The notes: generated by a model from the sequence alone, not told the origin. 64,000 nt of DNA from Blastobasis lacticolella (GCA_905147135.1 LR990051.1:20179115-20243114), one strand, 5' to 3'. Counted from the first letter of the stretch, positions 1-11,843 are shown. Program-made: numbers and translations.

Positions 1-1389
1 ATTGTGGTCGTAGTTTCCCAATGTTGTAGAATAGAGAGATAAGATATCCGCGGTAAAAATGGGATCACCGATATACGTTTCTATTAATACTACAAAAAAA
101 AAGGTAGTTTGGTTAGTAACGTAATTTTATATTAGTATCAAGTTATTTAACGAAAAAAAAATAAAAAGTAAACACGAGTAAGTGAACTGATTGACGGTAG
201 ATAATTTCGAATTATGTTTTGAGTAACTAAAGATAAACCTGTGACTTAGTTCGACCGAAAACCATGTGTACTAAGTCAATGTGACTTAGTTTGACAATGG
301 ATAAAGACTTTGTTAGACGGATCAATCTAAGACGCTAACCCAATACGTGACGACTATCGAGCCGAGGTTTTTATGAGATTTATGTGATCGTTTTGTTTTC
401 TCAAAATTTGTTGCATCATCGGATGAAGGTGATCGTGTTTTATCAGTGATGGTGGGCTAATGGAGCCTATGGAAGAGTTTTATGGTTGCTTACCGGCCTG
501 ATGGAGGCTATGGGAGCGTGGCTAATAGCAGGTAGTTGTTTTAAGCTTTGTGAGAAAGTGTTGAACGATAACGATGATGAGAAAGTCCAGATATTTTGGT
601 GATAGTTCAAAAGCCGGTTTTATAAATTATTTTTAGCTTCGAGTACTGAAATTTCCTTGATTACTGATATAAAGTAACTATTTTGAGTTCTGTTGTTGTG
701 CCAGTAAGATGAGACAGTGTAAGCAATGGTGAGATTTCATATCCTTCTGCCAGTACAAGTTTTTAAGTACCTGAATTGTTGTTGAGGTCAAACATCCAGA
801 TTTATTTGGCTGACTTGGAGTGACCCGGGAGTCATGTGTGTGACTCATTGGGCTAAGAGCCCCGAAAGTCTCGGATGTTGTGGCTGTAGATAGCAAATTT
901 TATTTTGTAATTTTTTTAGAAGGCGGCTTGATATGGGATGCCTTCGTTATTACAAACATTGTTAAATGGTTTCAAAATGGGAGCTTAAACGTAACGTAAA
1001 GTCTAGATAGAGTATACTCGTTCGAACAGTTAAAATCGATGACGATGATTATTGCTTGTTTAGTTTTGGTGTGGCAACAAATGGACTATTGTTACCTATA
1101 ACTGGCGTATCAAATAGACGTGAGAGCTTCTTATTATTAAACTTCTGATTTAGTTTTGATATTGGGCAGTAGAAATAATGTTTATTTTTAATTTATTTTA
1201 TTTTGTTGTTTTTGTAGAGATGACACCGTAAACAGTTGTTCGGATCTGTGACGATTACTTGTTGTGTAACTCGTAGACCGTTATTGACCGGGTTATGATA
1301 GCAGATAGACTGTTACCTATCACTGACTTAGTACAGATTTGGTCGAAGGATTGACCACGAGCTGAGAATCTATAGACAGCTTCTATTTA
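1..1389. other. Noncoding flank, no gene seen
   Basis: No exon with channel similarity and no long open frame was found. Short near-repeats occur, for example the phrase GTGACTTAGTT at 240-300 and a TGATGGNGGCTAATGGAG-like phrase at 445-530. This is probably intronic or old transposon sequence. Confidence 0.4.
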
Positions 1390-1390
1390 T

Positions 1391-1990
1391 TTGTCCCGCC
1401 TGTGTGGCTCCCGTCTGTGTGGCTCCCGCCTGTGTGGCTCCCGCCTGTGTGGCTCCCGTCTGTGTGGCTCCCGCCTGTGTGGCTCCCGCCTGTGTGGCTC
1501 CCGCCTGTGTGGCTCCCGCCTGTGTGGCTCCCGCCTGTGTGGCTCCCGCCTGTGTGGCTCCCGCTTGTGTGGCTCCCGCCTGTGTGGCATCCCGCCTGTT
1601 TGGCATTTCGTCTGTGTGGCATAGTCTGTGTGACATTAAGTCTGTGTGGTATTTAGCCTGTGAGGCATTCTAGCTGTATGGCATTTCGCCGGTGTGGCAT
1701 TTTTATGTGTGGCATTTTGCCTCTGTGAAATTTACCCGTGTGTGACATCTTACCTGTATCGTGCTTTGGTAGACGTGACACAGGATATATGATGAATAGA
1801 CTCATAGTTTGACGATTAGAGTGGCACTGACCAGAGTGACACCCAACCTGTGTGGCACCTAGTCTGTGTGGTATTTCGCTTGTGTGCAGGTCCAGTTGCG
1901 TGGCGGCCTGGTTGCGTGGCGGCCTGATTGCGTGGCGGCCCGACTGATGGCGTCCGTCGTGTGGTGGTTCGTCGCCTGTGTGTCATTTCT
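1391..1990. repeat. 15-bp minisatellite with degenerate tail
   Basis: The unit CTGTGTGGCTCCCGC repeats about 13 times from about 1398 to 1590, with C/T changes at one position. It then decays into related phrases (TGTGTGGCATTTCG and similar) up to about 1990. The unit length is a multiple of three, so all three frames on both strands stay open and make spurious repeat peptides; these are not called as genes. Confidence 0.95.
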
Positions 1991-2629
1991 CCTGTATGGT
2001 AACATTACTTATTCTTTTTAAATTAGGATGGCGCTGACGGATGACCAAAAATCATATGGCATTTTATGAAGGAGTGTTTCGATCCCACTCGAAGTAACAT
2101 TGGGTCTTTTGCTGAGTACTAAAAATTTGATGTAGGTATGTCACATATTTGTAGTGAATCTAAGTACCTACAGTAATGGACGTCGGGGACGATACGCGAG
2201 CTCTGTGATTGGGGCTTGTTTCCCACTCAACAAGAGCATCAAGGGGAAAACACTGGTGACGATGATTAAACCTTCTTCATTGGTGGTAATTGTGATCCGG
2301 TTTATGAACCGTCTGGTGTTATACCTTGTCACGCCTGTCTAATGAACTGAAGTCGTAGCTGAATGTATGTCGGCAACTTATAAAGAATAATTTATGTACA
2401 AGATGATGTTGTTATCTCTCAATCTACAGAAGTTTAGTATGATAAATGATAATGGACGTATGTTTTATGTGAAGAATTGGTGGGTTAATGCAGTCGTGAT
2501 AAATCCAATCACATGATTCATAATACTTATTTGGGTGATGTGTTGTGGTCAGAAGTGACCGAGCGAATATAGTACTGTGCTATGGTTTTCATGTTTCAGA
2601 TTACACACGAGGACGTGTGTACAGCAGGA

Positions 2630-3045
2630 CGGCCGTGACGGATCACGGTCAATAGTATGGACTCATGTGGTCAATAGTACGGACTCATGACGATGAAAAC
2701 GGAAGTGGGAGTGCGCCCTCTGGTGGGGCGTGCTGACAGAGTCTCGACGGCACGACTCGGGCCGAGTGGCGGCCATTCTTGGCGCGACCGCCGCCGAGGA
2801 GTGACGCGTCTTGAAACTGTCTCCACATTTCGTTTGTTTACGTTTGAAGTTCGTTAATAGAAAGTGTTATTTACGTTTAAAAATAAAGTAATTTTAAAAT
2901 CACCTTTGAAATAAGAAAGTAAATTACCTCAACTGCCTACATTTGTAATACCGCTCTGAATTCTAGTGAAATTATAAGTGATGTGCAAAAATGAAATGGA
3001 ATAAATACAGTGGAGTAAATGTGAACCTTTTCTTTAATTTATCTG
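2630..3045 (+). repeat. Dispersed repeat copy A, possibly a solo LTR
   Basis: This segment is homologous, in inverted orientation, to 9340-10560. Both copies share the phrase GGGGCGTGCTGACAGAGTCT, a GCCGCCGAGGAGTG segment, AATAAAGTAAT, and an end near GGAGTAAATNTGAACCTTT. The AATAAA signal and the size would fit an LTR, but no partner LTR or coding region is attached. Confidence 0.65.
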
Positions 3046-4640
3046 GACGAATATGACCTAATACTGATATCACCACCCTGATGACAATGATCCTGATACA
3101 CCCCTTTCCTTCACGCGACGACATATATTTTCTCGCGAAATTATTGTTGCCGTGATCTAGCCCCTAGGGGCAACTATCCGCAACTGTAAAATTATATGAC
3201 AACCAAGGCATCATTTTTCTTTTGGCGTTATGCGACGTTAAATTCTTGCTTTAAATAACATAAATATTATCTGTCTCTGCTATCGTTCTAGGTGAGCAAA
3301 TGCTACGCAAGTATAAGCAAAAATCAGTTGTGGTGCCGCCAAATTAGCTAGTTAGAATATAGTTTTGGGAATACCCTTATGGCGATCAGAGGGGGGGGCT
3401 ATCTATACACTCATACTCTTGGTGACAATATCTTTGGAACAGCAGTAGCTAGACACTTAACTTTTCACAGAGTATGTTTTACAAAAAAAAAAAAAAAAAA
3501 AAAAAAATGAATGAACCTAACTGAATGAACCTAAATTTTAAGGCGTTTTACTGTAGTTGTTAACTTACAAACATTAAACTTTGGAAGAGCGGCACTGGTC
3601 TAATGGCAGCGTGCTTATGAGACCGATAACCAAATTTACGCTTTGCTCGCAATGTCCGGGAACTGGATGAGTGTTGGAAACAAAACGGTTAAAATATTTC
3701 ACCGTTTTATTTAATTTTATTCATATTTTTATTTTTATATTCACATGAAAAAATTTTGAAACTTTTTCATTCACAGCCTCTGTTGACTTTTTCCCTTTTT
3801 TCCTCTATAGGTACTTTCCCTAATGGCGACATATTAGTTCCTTTTTATGCTACATTCAATATTATCGTTGTCACGCTCTAATGTCTATCTTCTTCTATCG
3901 AAACATTCTTTAAATTTACTGTAGTCTAATAACGCAATATTATCAACACTCTCGGTCGTGGGGGTCGTAACCTCTCAACAAGCGAAACTTTTTTTTTATG
4001 TCATGCGGTAGGCAAACAGGCAAGCGGGCCACTTGATACTTTACCGTCACAGCAGCGAAAAAAAAAGAAGAACTTAGGCAAAATCTCAAAATGTTCAAGC
4101 TCGTTTCGCTCGCTCATACTTTCAGTATTTCAATGTTGTTACGCCAGATTAGCTTGGCCCATAACACAGTCGTCATGGTCCACACACTTTTTCGAATTTG
4201 TCTGTTAGCAAGCTTTTGAGAGCCAAATTGGCACAATTTCGTGCTCGCTGCGCTCGCTCCCTAATTGTTCTTATTTTTTTTGTATTACAATCTTAAAAAA
4301 ATTAAAACAGCTTTTTCCTTTCAGGATTAAAATTTTCTATCTCGCTACGCTCACTCATTCACACATTTTAATAAATTTTATTACGTTTTATATGTATGTA
4401 AAATTAAGAACGAGCTCGTTCATCCATTCATTTGTTTTCATTAAGGTCACGCCAGTTGTGAAACTTTCTTAAAACGAGCCTACACCTATCTCCGCAGGCC
4501 CCCGTTACGGGTGCCTACGGGCGGCGGTGGTTACTTTCCATCTGGTGGGGCGCTTGCTTGTTTACTTCGTTTTAGCCAAGGTTCAATCTCTATAATATAG
4601 TGAGGCAACTTCATCCAACAGCTAGTATTATTGGCAAACA
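3046..4640. other. Downstream intron sequence with low-complexity and dispersed repeats
   Basis: The stretch holds a poly-A run near 3483-3506, a short piece of the non-LTR 3' end family at about 3989-4045 (GGCAAACAGGCAAGCGGGCC), and three copies of the GCTCGCTNCGCTCGCTC motif near 4095, 4245 and 4345. A tRNA-like phrase at 3590-3650 lacks a B box. No exon was recognised. Confidence 0.5.
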
Positions 4641-4645
4641 CTAAC

Positions 4646-4782
4646 CCAAGAAGCCGAGTATGTTAAGAGCCCAGTACATGCTGTAGTAGATGCGTTCCAT
4701 CACCGTTTCCTCGTCCAGCGGACCGGGCAGCCAGTACGAATCCAGGTCGGTTGTGAGGTTGGTGACCACGCATCGCCCATGC
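4646..4782 (-). CDS. Exon 15, pore helix of unit 2
   Basis: The acceptor is GGCTTTCAG|G and the donor TTGG|GTTAGT. The peptide HGRCVVTNLTTDLDSYWLPG is followed by PLDEETVMERIYYSMYWALN and ILGFL. R-x-I-Y-x-S-x-Y-W is the pore-helix signature of CNG channels, and the filter position reads GFLG instead of TTIG or GYGD. The protein is still open here; S6 and any second CNBD must lie left of the window. Confidence 0.83.
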
Positions 4783-4976
4783 CTGAAAGCCGCATGTCAG
4801 TATAACCGCTGCTCAGCATCATAACCATCATATTATTATGGAATTCGCGTCAAAACGATTTAATAGAAATCGAGTGTGAACTAAGTAGTAATCGTATATT
4901 TCTATTGTCAAGCCGGCGGTTTTCTTTCAGTTTCTCTTTTCGCTTCCTCATCTTTGTCGGCATCGTCACTGACCAC

Positions 4977-5161
4977 CAGGTGAGATGGCGGTCAAAATAG
5001 CTAGTCCATATATAAAAGACCCACACTGTGCACATGAAGGTCTGCTGCACGGCGCCCAGGTAGAAGGCGGCGAGCAGCACGCACAGGAAGCACACCACCA
5101 TGCGCATCGGGCCCGGCTCCGCTGAAGACTGCTCCTCCAGCCGCACTGCCACCTTGAAAAC
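4977..5161 (-). CDS. Exon 14, S4-S5 and turret of unit 2
   Basis: The acceptor is GTGTGCGCAG|GTT. VFKVAVRLEEQ continues the S4 helix with spaced basic residues. S5 follows (MRMVVCFLCVLLAAFYLGAV), then an aromatic segment ending FDRHLT. The chosen donor CTG|GTGGTC leaves two bases that make tryptophan with exon 15. Other nearby GTs are possible but do not keep the phase. Confidence 0.8.
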
Positions 5162-5799
5162 CTGCGCACACACGAGTACACGCAAATAGATGGCGCTGAC
5201 CGTCCTACATCGCGCTAGAGAAATGTGCAAACTCCGCGGCATATATACAACTTCCGACGATCAACTGTGGGACCCCTGTCAGTAGCGCGCCGCGCCGCGT
5301 TGAGGTCGAATACCGCGCCTGTTCTCTCCGCCCGCCACGGGCTGTGCGAGCGCGCGCGCGTACCTAGCCGATATCCAAAATTCAAAATTTTGTTATTAAT
5401 TAAGACATTAAATATCTCTTTCAATCGTCAAAAAGAAGGATAGGAAAGTAGGAAGGAAACACACAGTGACACGCTGACCGCTCTATGGCCGCAGCAAACC
5501 CAGCCCACGCCAACCACGACCGGACTGTGCCCGACAATGCCAGGCAGAGCCGGACCGCGCTCGATATATTATATAGGTATGTCTACTATAATTAAGAAAA
5601 ACCACCTAAAACTACAGCAAGACGACGTCATCCCAAATGATCTCAATATAATTGTGAATTTTGCGAGATTTACAATAAATAAAGTGGTGGATGTAAGCTA
5701 AAATCGATTGCTGCATAGTACTCATCATTTGAAAATGGTTATATGCTGCATATTAGGCTGCAAAAGCCGTACTGAGCGAAAATTAGAATAATAAAAAAA
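5162..5799. other. GC-rich start of intron 13
   Basis: The first 400 bp are GC-rich, with a CG-alternating run near 5345-5362. The segment at 5480-5560 resembles, inverted, part of 57465-57550 (shared phrases CTCTGNCTGGCATTG and CGTGGGCTGG). No coding exon was identified. Confidence 0.45.
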
Positions 5800-6042
5800 A
5801 AAAAAAAATTCACACAGCGCCATCTAGCCCCAAACTAAGCAAAGCTTGTACTATGGGTGCTAGATAACTGATATACTACTTAAATACTTTTAAATACATA
5901 CTTATTATACATAGAACACCCAGACCCGTAACAGAAATTAAAATTCATCATTTCAATTTCTGCCCGGCCGGGAATCGAACCCGGGACCTCTTGCGTGGCA
6001 GGCGGTGGCGGCATGTTGACCATTGAACCACTCAGGTTGTCC
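5800..6042 (-). mobile_element. tRNA-derived SINE, copy 1
   Basis: On the minus strand a tRNA-like head carries an A-box-like phrase (GAGTGGTTCAATGGTC) and the B box GGTTCGATTCC, followed by a shared body that ends in a T-rich and A-rich tail. The same element occurs at 10159-10410 and 49206-49472. The B box is an internal RNA polymerase III promoter element. Confidence 0.85.
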
Positions 6043-6519
6043 ATAATATAATATTTATCTTTTCATACGCAAATACTATTTTCAGCTAAAGATTTTACTA
6101 GATTAGAACAGTAGAATATTAGTAGAATACTAGTATAATTTGATAGAACATTAGAAATAATGTGTAAAAACGTAAAATGTTATCACCATGATCAGTATAT
6201 TATTCGACCAAATTGATAATATGTTAAAATTGTCATTTTCTGTACAAAAGTCAAGCTTCAGTCCGACATTTTCTTATACTGTTTATTTGTCCGGGTTATA
6301 GGATTTTTAGGGATACCACCTGTGGTACTGATCATTTACGTTTACTTTAGTTCTTTTTTGAATGGAACCAGAAACTTAACGTTTAAGAAATGAGCAGTTT
6401 TCCAATACGTATCTGAAGCATTCCTAACCACTCACTAGATGGTGCCCCGACAATTTTGGTAACTGATAATCGCTTGTAATAGGTTCTTAGCAAATATTAA
6501 TAATATACTTAATATTTTT

Positions 6520-7067
6520 TAGAGTCCGCAGACATATGATGTCGGAAGAGTCCCGAATTGTCCTGAGTTGGTAAATCATTCTGTGGCTTCTTGTAATGAT
6601 CACCAAGAACCAATAGCAATCGCATCCACATCGAAAGAAGTACCAATGGAAATTGTATCCACATCTATGCAAGTAACGGATGCTAAAACGAATTCCGTGG
6701 TTGGTTAGCGAATGTGGTCTAATTGTTGCTTCAGTAACATTTGACGGATGCGCAGCCAACCTTTCCATGGCTAAGTAGTTGGGATGTCAGGTTAGGATTG
6801 GGAGATAAATTAAATCCAATATGTTTGCACAAAAAAAAAATTATATTTCCTGACACATGCCATATGTTGAAGTTGGTGAGGAACACTTTAGGGGATAAAT
6901 TGTTTTTAAAGAACAAAGAGGGCGCAATCGTTTCATGGAATTATATAAAGCTCTTGGTCGAACTTCAGGAAAGTGAAGGCTTTCATTTGGAAGTGAAGGA
7001 ATCAAATTATTTCTTGATAACGATTTTTCCGATAGATCTATATTTGAAAATCATTATTCTCTTTTAA
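6520..7067 (+). pseudogene. P-element/THAP9-like transposase fragment
   Basis: An open stretch from 6741 reads PDTCHMLKLVRNTLGDKLFL then SWNYIKLLVELQESEGFHLE. These match the P-element transposase pattern D-x-CHMLKL-x-RN-x-L followed by W-x-Y-x-x-L-x-x-L-Q-E-x-EG. The protein is only about 100 residues, has no THAP domain or full catalytic core, and the upstream sequence is broken by stops. Nearby introns and exons belong to the channel gene, so this is an old insertion. Confidence 0.7.
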
Positions 7068-7689
7068 TTAACGCTGTGTGTAAGAAATATTTGAATGTAC
7101 GCATTCACTATGCTACAAAATCATTTACAAATAAAGGTGACAGCGTACGAAATATGTATAATAAATTGATTTTATTCAAAGGCCATTGAGCCCCTATCTA
7201 CATACCAAAGTACCTATCATTTTGTGCTTAAAGACTTAATATTAAATTTATTTATTGTATTTATTTGATAAAAGTATTTTTATCCTATGGTGCCTATATT
7301 ATTTTCGATTAGCTAGATTATAAGTTCCGTCGAAAGCGTTACCTTCTCTCGTGCTCTAAGGTAAGTGGGTAATAACAAAACTTTGTACTCTGTTATGAAC
7401 ACTCATCGTACATGGCTAAACGCCTTGTAATAAAATAATTTTGTATTAATTAAAATTCGAAGTATAGAGTGATAACTTTGCGCGGCTGAAAATGGAACTA
7501 AATTTGATAGTCTGTAAGACCTTATGGAGTAAAGAGTTTCTTTTGTCATTTATTTATTTGTTATGACGCGCACTCTAGTAAATTGATTCGCATTATATAC
7601 GTCTGATACGTACTAGCTCACATCTAGTCACATGATAAGGCATTAAAAAAATTAAGGGATTTTTTGTAGAGGTTGCAACACTGGTGACG

Positions 7690-8480
7690 TAGGTACTTTG
7701 AGTCTGTCCCTTTCGGGTATACGCGCTTGTCATATCCATTTGATTCTTGATCCTAGATAGTTACCCATTTTGGTTGTCACCTTTCTTGTAAAGAGGTTTT
7801 ACTATTCCTATTTTTAGGTTTTCAAGAAATGTGCCAGTCTCTAAAGATAAGTTTATAATATGCATGGGAGCTAATTCATATTTCCAATCTTTATAATTTT
7901 TGTGCTTGTTTTCACTATTTAGTAGAAATTTTGTATCACTCAGCTTTTGTGCACGTGATATGTATGATCTTTAGTGTGTTATTATAGTTCCGATATTCTT
8001 CTCGAACAAAATGTTTTTAGAGTAGTAAGTAGTTTATAGATTATTTTTATTTTGCAACTAGTCTTTAGTCCTTTAGTAATCCATTTAATTTTGTAAGTAG
8101 AGTTTACTTTTATTTTTATAATGGAAAAACATGTACAAGAGACAAAAAAAATGCTCGTAGAACTCAACAAATGGTTTCATCAAAACCTTGGTTTCTAATA
8201 GTGCCCGTTACACTTGAGCAGTCTCATGATCCGATTGATAAAGTGGTAAAATAAATTCCGAGGCTCTTCTAACATTACATATAATGTGCTCAAGACACGT
8301 TTTGCCTCTCGTTGCCTCACTTATATGCAAAGTTAGTCGAAACTCATGACCAATTTCCTTTAGATTTTGTGTTTTGCAATCATTTACTAGGATGTTTACA
8401 TTTATGTCTCCGGCTAAAATTAAATTCTTTTTTGGATATTTTAATAAAAATCAATGTAATAATTGCTCCAATCTTTTTAA
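7690..8480 (-). pseudogene. Degenerate non-LTR retrotransposon, endonuclease to RT
   Basis: Read on the minus strand with several frameshifts. Near 8300-8450 the phrase ILAGDINVNIL resembles the end of the AP endonuclease domain (GD-x-N). Around 8060-8120, KWITKGLKTSCK matches the linker before RT in insect CR1- and jockey-like elements. Near 7780-7850, INLSLETGTFLENLK and IGIVKPLYKKGD match the first RT block. No intact frame remains. Confidence 0.75.
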
Positions 8481-8730
8481 AAAAACAATTTACATGACGT
8501 TTCAAACATTACAGTTCGCAATGTTACTGTGGCGTATCTCTGCAAACTATGGACCACCTCGTTTCATGCTCGGCACGCCCTTAAACTTGCACAATGGTGG
8601 AGGACTTGTTTCAGACCAGTCCAAACGCTATTTAGACGGTATGAATAAAGTGTAAGTGAGAGTTTAGTCCATCGACTATATAAGAGGAACTAAAATGGTA
8701 TAAAAAGGAAAAGGTGTAACTGTAGCTCAC

Positions 8731-8969
8731 CTTGTGCAGCCTCAGCACCTTATTGATCCCGGCGTACGCGCCTGCGCCTAAGAACTCGAAGACGGGCAGC
8801 GTGGCGGCCGCGTCCACGGCCAGCCAGGGCTCCCTCGCGCGCCACGACGCCGTCGCAGCGAACGTCAGCGGCACGCCTGGCGGTATATAGTTCCTAAAGC
8901 TGTAAGCGCAGCAGATAAACAGGCTTGCAGTGATGGCAATTATCCACAAAGATAACTTTATGGGGAAAT
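8731..8969 (-). CDS. Exon 13, extra helix, S3 and S4 of unit 2
   Basis: The acceptor is ATGTATTCAG|AT and the donor AAG|GTGAGC. A hydrophobic run (LSLWIIAITASLFICCAYSF) comes first. Then GVPLTFAATASWR and EPWLAVDAAATLPVFEF fit the G-x-x-V and W/F-x-x-D-x-x-x-x-x-P of the S2-S3 linker and S3. The exon ends GINKVLRLHK, the start of a basic S4. The first hydrophobic run has no counterpart in the usual six-helix plan. Confidence 0.83.
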
Positions 8970-9414
8970 CTGAATACATTAAATGTAGAAGGTAGCGGTT
9001 TGTATCAAATGGTCATTTAAGTCATCTTACAAGAGTTAGAGGAGCATCACCATCTTGTAGCATCACCAATTGCACATAAATTCATAAATAACATTAAACA
9101 AAGAAAATAAATGTACATTGCAAAGGCGGGCTTATCCCACAATAGGATTTCTTCCAACTAATCTTACCTTGGATAATCCAAAATGAGCTGTTTACTTTGG
9201 GATTATTTTACACGAGTAATCCAAAATAAGTTATACAAAAACAAAGAAACCATGCCAGAGTGACGTTCATAAATAAGTTTCACTCTATTTTTATTAATGG
9301 TGTCATTATCCTAGTGGTGCTCTTGAGGGCCCGGGGTCAATTAAAGAAAAGGTTCATATTTACTCCACTGTATTTATTACAATGCATGTTTACATGTCAC
9401 TTATAATTTTACTT

Positions 9415-10005
9415 GAAATCATAATTCATAATTCATTTATTCGTTCGCTCTCTAATGGTTACATTGGTGTTAATACAATTATTTGATCACATTAGTTGCC
9501 TTTTAAGGCTTAGCGAGTTACATAATTATATGTCAATCTAATTGAGATTAAATGTGTCTAATTCTAACAATTAATATACAAAATAAACCGAAATAATCAA
9601 ATTTGTAAATAAAATGCCAATGATCTACAAACTAATTATTGAATATGTCAAACAAATAAATTAATAAATGTCAATTACTCTACCAAACAATTTCAATTAG
9701 GTTCCTACTTAAATTAAATTTTCGTGTCAGATAAATAATCATTCACTGAATAGTAACATCGTTCCATCAAAAAATTCTTTAATTGTCTCTCAAATTCGCT
9801 AAAAGTTTCGGCATCTCGAATGCGTTTAGGCACTTTATTATAAATTTTTGGCGCCATTGCAAATAAACTTTTATGTAACAAGGCTGTTCTCGACGGAATC
9901 AAACATAACTGGTCACATCGGCGGCTTCTTGTAACAAACGTAAAGATATGTAAATTCAATCTTACAAATGTAGCAACCTCGAAGATATACAATCAAAGCG
10001 GTACT
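9415..10005 (-). pseudogene. 3' end of a CR1/jockey-like non-LTR retrotransposon
   Basis: A minus-strand open frame (9714-9992) ends with KSLFAMAPKIYNKVPKRIRD, then FERQLKNFLMERCYYS and DYL, the typical C-terminus of insect non-LTR ORF2. An AT-rich 3' tail follows to about 9415. The 5' side is truncated, as is common for target-primed insertions. It sits inside repeat copy B. Confidence 0.75.
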
Positions 10006-10158
10006 ACAATGTAGATAGTTGAGGTAATTTACATTCTTATTCTAAAGGTGATTTTATTATTACTTTATTCCCAAAAGTAAATAACACTTTCTTTATACGA
10101 CATGTGGAGACATACTTTAAGACGCGTTCACTCCTCGGCGGCGCTCAGGCCAAGAATT

Positions 10159-10410
10159 AATAAATAAATAAATATTCGTGGACAAATTCACACAGCGCCA
10201 TCTAGCCCCAAACTAAGCAAAGCTTGTACTATGGGTGCTAGATAACTGATATACTAATTAAATACTTTTAAATACATACTTATTATACATAGAACACCCA
10301 GACCCGTAACAGAAATAAAAATCATCATTTCAATTTCTGCCCGGCCGGGAATCGAACCCGGGACCTTTTGCGTGGCAGACCGGCATGTTGACCATTAAAC
10401 CAATGTCGTC
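10159..10410 (-). mobile_element. tRNA-derived SINE, copy 2
   Basis: Same family as 5800-6042, with B box GGTTCGATTCC on the minus strand and an ATTT-rich tail at the low-coordinate end. It interrupts dispersed repeat copy B. The A-box side carries changes (AATGGT is followed by a different anticodon-side sequence). Confidence 0.85.
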
Positions 10411-10929
10411 AATGAATGCGCGCCACTCCGCCCGAGTCGTGACGTCGAGACTCTGTCAGCACGCCCCACCAGGCGGCGTACTCCCACTTCCGTTTTCTTC
10501 GTCATGTGTCCGTGCTAATTACCGCGTGAATCCATGCTAATGACCGGATCCGTCAAATATATGTATATAATACAAAATAAAAGAAATTCATATTTATATA
10601 ACCTGTAATGTAATATGGGATAAATAATTATAAATACCTTATTTTTTATGAAAACCAATAAACAATATATGAGTATAACTTAGTGCAATAAAGGGCAAAC
10701 ATTAAACATTACTTTTTTATTCTAAAACGCTGTTTCCAACTGGACAAAAATGGTAAACAAAAAAAAATATTAATTAAGCGATAAAACTCACCACGTCACA
10801 ACAAACTCACGACTTATCACCGATACCACCTACCACTTTATGGTACTATCACTTTATTATTATGCACACACTTTTAAAGATTTATTTTAATAGATTTTTT
10901 AATTACGTCTGAAACGCTCAGAGGTCCGG

Positions 10930-11210
10930 GGGGTTTGGGGAATGCATCCATAGAAACCTGGCATCTAACTAATGGACTGGCGTCGCGTGTCTTTTTACCG
11001 TGCACGTGCAAGATGTGGAATGAGCTCCCTTCTGAAATCTTTCCTTTGCTCTACAACATGAGGTTCTTCAAAATCATATCTACAGGTACTTCAAAGGCCG
11101 GCACTGCATCCTCTTTCCTTAGGTTGCAGAAGTCCTGGATGACGGTGGCCACTTTTTTCAGGTGGAGTCCGTCCGTGTGCCTTCCCAGTTAATAAAACAC
11201 GATGGAAGGT
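10930..11210 (+). pseudogene. Degenerate non-LTR ORF2 C-terminus
   Basis: The open frame contains SRVFLPCTCKMWNELPSEIF, resembling RTFLARTIRMWNELPASVF at 47907-48143 and its relatives. It is heavily diverged and truncated. It ends just before intron sequence leading to exon 12. Confidence 0.5.
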
Positions 11211-11490
11211 CAAAGCTGCACAGGACATATCTAAGTTCCGCTTTGTAAACGACCCTTATGGTAACCTTTTATAAGACAGCACACATTGAGTGTCATAATA
11301 GAGGGGCTGTATTTGAGCTATACGCACTGAGAATGAGCCAACCGTGCGAATGACGGCTATCATTCTCTCCAACGAATTATCGCCACCGAATTCGTTGAAG
11401 AGCACAACCGCTCATAGATCATTCCGTCCATTCAAAAGGATTAGATTTCTAGCCATATTGTGAGCTTTTGCCAGGATTGTAAGCATTTAC

Positions 11491-11620
11491 CTTCCTCGAC
11501 GTTGACCGCAGTTGACAAAAATATAAACATATCCATCAGGAACACGCCTGTCACCGCATAATCGAAAACCATGAATTTCATACTTCTTTCCTTGCAGTAT
11601 ACGATGTTGTAGGGATGAGT
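11491..11620 (-). CDS. Exon 12, S1-S2 loop and S2 of unit 2
   Basis: The acceptor is GTTCGCAG|ACT and the donor GAAG|GTAAAT. The peptide THPYNIVYCKERSMKFMVF is followed by DYAVTGVFLMDMFIFLSTAV and NVEE. A D-Y near the start of S2 and an L-x-D motif within it match the CNG/HCN family. One leftover base joins AT of exon 13 to make aspartate. Confidence 0.83.
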
Positions 11621-11843
11621 CTGCGAACAAAAGGTATGCAGTTGATTGGTGTAGTCTTCAACGTACGTGTTCAACGCACGTGTGCTCACACGCCACTGAT
11701 ACATAAAACAGCAAGGCCTTCCAATGTTCACAGACCACTAAAATGGTGAGCATCGCTTTGTTTAATGATTCGTCAGTAACGCTTACACGGGCTGTCGGTT
11801 CGTTCCCACTACCGTAGTCGCCGAAGCCCGTGTTCGTACTCAC

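Larger units (their letters stand above)
9340..10560 (-). repeat. Dispersed repeat copy B, split by two insertions
   Basis: This is an inverted homologue of 2630-3045. It is interrupted by a non-LTR 3' end (about 9415-10005) and by a SINE (10159-10410). Outside these insertions the two copies align by eye along almost the full 400 bp, including the AATAAA segment. Confidence 0.65.

Noticed and set aside
1370..1673. Open frames on both strands encoding repetitive peptides
   Set aside because: They come from the 15-bp minisatellite; a unit divisible by three opens every frame. No other coding sign.
3590..3660. Possible tRNA gene
   Set aside because: There is an A-box-like phrase but no B box, and no acceptor stem closes.
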